DNA from: Anaerolineaceae bacterium
GTDB taxonomy: Bacteria; Chloroflexota; Anaerolineae; Anaerolineales; Anaerolineaceae
Assembly (NCBI GenBank): GCA_030620065.1
Contig: JAUXFJ010000007.1
Span: forward strand, 1 to 15,995
DNA: 15,995 nucleotides
Direction: 5' to 3'
The notes under the pieces are model-generated. The model did not search any database, was not told the DNA's origin, and saw only the letters and a program-made list of their open reading frames with translations. Positions 13,584 to 15,995 of the stretch are shown here, piece after piece. The position numbers and the translations under genes were made by a program. Within the stretch, counting starts at the first letter, position 1. Each line of letters starts with the position of its first letter.

Positions 13584-15602
13584 TTAATTCCTGACTAGCC
13601 TATATTGATAAATTGCTTTCTGATTTGTGAAATGCGTTGTTCCACTTACAATTAGGATAGCTTCTTTTGCGTCTCCAGTCAAATTAAGAATGATATCAGC
13701 CGATTTGTTTTCCGATAGAGTGACATGCTGTACGCTGGTTGTTTTACCGTTGATAATCAGACTGACACTAAAGGTTTGAGGCAGGTGGTTTTGTATGCGT
13801 GCCCATCCTTCGGAGAACCATCCTCCATCGTTATCTTCAAAATCCGCAAAATACTCAATTGCATCGATGCGAAGGTCATCTAATAAAAACCCATTGCCGT
13901 TAAGCACGGCATCAGTAATATATTCAAAACGAATCTGTACTTTTGCACCAGCATATTGCGAGAGGTCAATTGATTCGTGAATCCAGGCATTAGATTGACC
14001 CGTATATCCACAACCGAAGTTATTATCTGATGGGTCTGTATAGGAGCAGGAGGGTGTCTTAAGAATTTGCCAGGTTTCACCATCCGTAGAAGCGCTGACA
14101 TAAAGATAATCGTAATCTTCTTCAAGATCAAACCAGGTGTAATATGACATCGTAATTGGTGTACTTACCTTGGTGAAATCGAATTCGCGCGTCAAACGCA
14201 TATCTGAATCGTCACCTTTATTGGAAAAGTACATATATTCACCCGAGAACGCATCAACTGGCATAATCTTCACTTCATTAGAACCTTGAAACTGTAATGT
14301 ATAGTTGCCATTGAGATCGAATTTTATGTAATCCACTCCATACTGATTGACATCCCGGACAAATGCTTTCGGGGTGTAGCTGCTGATTACTTCTGTAATA
14401 TTTGCTCTGGGGGCTGAGTCATAGATATGATAATCATAACGCCCATCACTGACACTCGGGTCAAGCAGATAATTTGTTATAGCCCAATCAGTGAAGATAT
14501 TTTCACTTGTAATTTGAATACCAGTCAGTGGATCTCTAACTGCCAGTTCTTGCATTACGATGTTAATGCTTTTCATGCCATTTTCAGGGTGAGCGACGAT
14601 GGCTTTGGTAACCTCCTCACCAAGGCGATCAAGCATATACGTCATATAGAGGAAAGACGCACCATAATGGGGGCCATCCAGGTCGTTATCATCCACCCAA
14701 TCATTTAGCTGGAGGTCAGTATTGCGGCTGTATTCATAATCGAATCCACCGGGATCATAGCCGTTCAGGAGTTCAGAAAGCATTGAAAAACCTTCATTGA
14801 CCCAGGCTTCCTCATTGCGATCTGTGTACCAGTGGATCATATGCTGAAATTCATGTGCTATCGTTCCAAAAAAACAATCATCACTGAGACCAACATTGTC
14901 AGCGTTGATTAGGAACATTTCGTGGGCGTTAGAATAGCTGTTTATCAAGGGGTGAAGCTCATCTGTTGAAGAATAATAACCAGCTAAAGAATTGCCTAAT
15001 CCACCCGCGTAAAGCAAGAAAATATGGGGATCACCATCTACGCCTGGCAACCATTCGGTACCGAAGAACTCGCGAGTAGTGGGATAGATCTGGTCATCAA
15101 AGCTTGTTCCGATTGCAGTCAACTCGCCTTGGTTAAAGCTAATCCCTTCTTCAATCCAGATGTAGATGTGGTCGCCAATGTAACGTAGAACCGCGCTTAT
15201 CTTGAAATTCTCGTCACTATCGACATTGCTTATCCAGAAATCCTTCATTGCACCTGTCTGATAGGGTGCAAGAGGATCAATACATGTCTCTGGTATGTTA
15301 TATAGACTACCAAGCCGTCCAGCCAATTCATGGGGATCGTTAATGGGGATTTCAACTTGTTCAAGCGTATGCAGGGTATCAATTGCTCCTTGTGATGCTG
15401 GATGGGTAACGATTGTGAGTGTTTGAGCTGATGAGTTGGTGAAATCGTTCAATGGGTTAAGGTATGATGATTTATTAGATATTAACCCGGAAAGTGCTAC
15501 TAATCCACCTGTAACTGAGACAAGACAAAAGCAGATTGAACAAACTACGATCAATATGATGATTGTCACGATAATTCCAAGAATTGGTGGTTTTTTATCC
15601 AT
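13584..15602 (-). CDS. Membrane-anchored zinc metalloprotease with immune-inhibitor-A-like C-terminus (upstream copy)
   Basis: A 672-residue paralogue of the next gene, with the same architecture. A membrane helix lies at about 8-40 after MDKKPP. A much shorter linker (about 42-72) follows, then the peptidase domain with H250-E251-F252-Q253-H254 and E270 (WVNEGFS), then the MAM/VEG-like C-terminal part. The latter has GEYMYFSNKGDDSD, TWFDLEEDYDYLYVSASTDG, C519/C531 and DFEDNDGGWFSEGW. From HEFQH to DLQL, 44 of 50 residues are identical to the other copy; outside the catalytic core the two are more diverged. No lipobox or cleavage site is evident, so a type II membrane anchor with the protease outside is likely. 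It is the first gene of the operon. The ribosome site is weak (GGGT about 11 bases upstream). Targets unknown. Confidence 0.88.
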   Translation of the reverse strand: MDKKPPILGIIVTIIILIVVCSICFCLVSVTGGLVALSGLISNKSSYLNPLNDFTNSSAQTLTIVTHPASQGAIDTLHTLEQVEIPINDPHELAGRLGSLYNIPETCIDPLAPYQTGAMKDFWISNVDSDENFKISAVLRYIGDHIYIWIEEGISFNQGELTAIGTSFDDQIYPTTREFFGTEWLPGVDGDPHIFLLYAGGLGNSLAGYYSSTDELHPLINSYSNAHEMFLINADNVGLSDDCFFGTIAHEFQHMIHWYTDRNEEAWVNEGFSMLSELLNGYDPGGFDYEYSRNTDLQLNDWVDDNDLDGPHYGASFLYMTYMLDRLGEEVTKAIVAHPENGMKSINIVMQELAVRDPLTGIQITSENIFTDWAITNYLLDPSVSDGRYDYHIYDSAPRANITEVISSYTPKAFVRDVNQYGVDYIKFDLNGNYTLQFQGSNEVKIMPVDAFSGEYMYFSNKGDDSDMRLTREFDFTKVSTPITMSYYTWFDLEEDYDYLYVSASTDGETWQILKTPSCSYTDPSDNNFGCGYTGQSNAWIHESIDLSQYAGAKVQIRFEYITDAVLNGNGFLLDDLRIDAIEYFADFEDNDGGWFSEGWARIQNHLPQTFSVSLIINGKTTSVQHVTLSENKSADIILNLTGDAKEAILIVSGTTHFTNQKAIYQYRLVRN

Positions 15603-15619
15603 AGGAGCATTTTACCCAA

Positions 15620-15646
15620 ATTATGAGTTTTCCATAAGAGTGACAA
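15620..15646 (-). promoter_or_regulatory. Possible promoter of the metalloprotease operon
   Basis: The minus strand has TTGTCA (15646-15641) and CATAAT (15625-15620), each five of six to consensus, but the spacer is only 15 bases. Weak call supported by its position just before the ATG at 15602. Confidence 0.3.
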
Positions 15647-15779
15647 AGAGCGTTGCAGCAGGTTGGATTATGTATTTAAATTCATTGTCTAATTGGATAT
15701 ACAATAGTGTGCGATAGGGAATTATAATCTATCTATATTCTTTGTGAAGCTACGTAGAGATGGGCGATTATCGATAGGA

Positions 15780-15785
15780 TATAAT
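15780..15785 (+). promoter_or_regulatory. Possible -10 of the Wzz-like gene, within a small inverted repeat
   Basis: TATAAT (15780-15785) lies inside AGGAT-ATAATA-ATCCT (15776-15791), 38 bases before the ATG at 15824. A second TATAAT is at 15723-15728. Neither has a clear -35. The inverted repeat could be an operator. Confidence 0.3.
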
Positions 15786-15823
15786 AATCCTGTTGTCATA
15801 ATTCAAATTGATTGGATAAAAAA

Positions 15824-15995
15824 ATGATTAAAGATCTGGAAGTACTGGCATCTTTTAAACATATCGTCCGGCTTTGGTGGGTAGTCGCTTTGGGAATGAT
15901 ATTAGGTGGATTATCAGGCATTGGTATATCCCGTATTTTGCCAGCGACCTATGAAGCTGAAGCGATTTTTCATGCCAGTATTGATTTTCGTGATA
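15824..15995 (+). CDS. Wzz/GumC-like polysaccharide chain-length determinant, N-terminal fragment
   Basis: The frame is open from ATG at 15824 to the window end (57 residues), so it is cut at its 3' side. It begins MIKDLEVLASFKHIVRLWW. A hydrophobic helix (about residues 17-40: VRLWWVVALGMILGGLSGIGIS) follows, then RILPATYEAEAIFHAS. A cytosolic start, one membrane helix, a Pro and a Tyr-Glu-Ala segment form the classic opening of the Wzz domain. That domain is found in chain-length regulators and exopolysaccharide co-polymerases. The ribosome site is poor (GGAT about 10 bases upstream in an A-rich run). It diverges from the metalloprotease operon across a 221-base gap with no other gene. Confidence 0.72.
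   Translation, partial: MIKDLEVLASFKHIVRLWWVVALGMILGGLSGIGISRILPATYEAEAIFHASIDFRD

Noticed and set aside
1..15995. CRISPR array, rRNA or prophage
   Set aside because: No regular short repeats with spacers, no rRNA-like sequence and no phage structural genes are seen.

Overview
The window is a bacterial chromosome segment with mostly housekeeping-type genes on short transcription units. The gene set suggests a member of the Chloroflexota, probably Anaerolineae. It includes a 105-residue-period extracellular repeat protein, membrane-anchored M23 peptidases, LysM proteins and large anchored metalloproteases with immune-inhibitor-A-like C-termini. The phylum is an inference from protein style and composition; there is no rRNA in the window to confirm it.

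Left part (1-1850, plus strand): the 3' end of rho, then 23 bases later a membrane-anchored LysM/M23 cell-wall peptidase. A tRNA-Arg(CCT) gene follows, with its own extended -10 promoter and a strong hairpin terminator. The terminator also serves the convergent small hypothetical gene at 1868-2248.

Next (2357-3945): a secreted protein built from three exact 105-residue repeats is read leftward. It sits behind a roughly 230-base leader with several stem-loops and a promoter overlapped by one arm of a 13-bp inverted repeat. A second membrane-anchored M23 peptidase reads rightward (3946-4653).

Middle (4773-7403, plus): a tight three-gene unit encodes a metallo-beta-lactamase-fold protein with a degenerate metal site, an Asnase-II-type L-asparaginase and an endonuclease III-like DNA glycosylase. 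It converges on a MiaB-type tRNA methylthiotransferase (7516-8835, minus), which may be made from a leaderless mRNA. A small STAS-domain protein (9134-9469, plus) follows. The gap between miaB and the STAS gene holds a 130-base stretch that looks like a miniature inverted-repeat element or IS relic.

Right part: a cytoplasmic family 2 glycoside hydrolase (9547-11349, minus), then two tandem paralogous membrane-anchored zinc metalloproteases (11501-15602, minus) that form an operon with a one-base gap. Divergent from them, the start of a Wzz/GumC-like polysaccharide chain-length gene runs off the window end. The protease pair, the repeat protein, the two M23 enzymes and the Wzz-like gene all point to cell-envelope and extracellular functions. 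The remaining genes are tRNA modification, DNA repair, transcription termination and amino-acid or sugar catabolism.

The least explained elements are the twin metalloproteases, the repeat protein with its structured leader, and the degenerate metallo-beta-lactamase protein.
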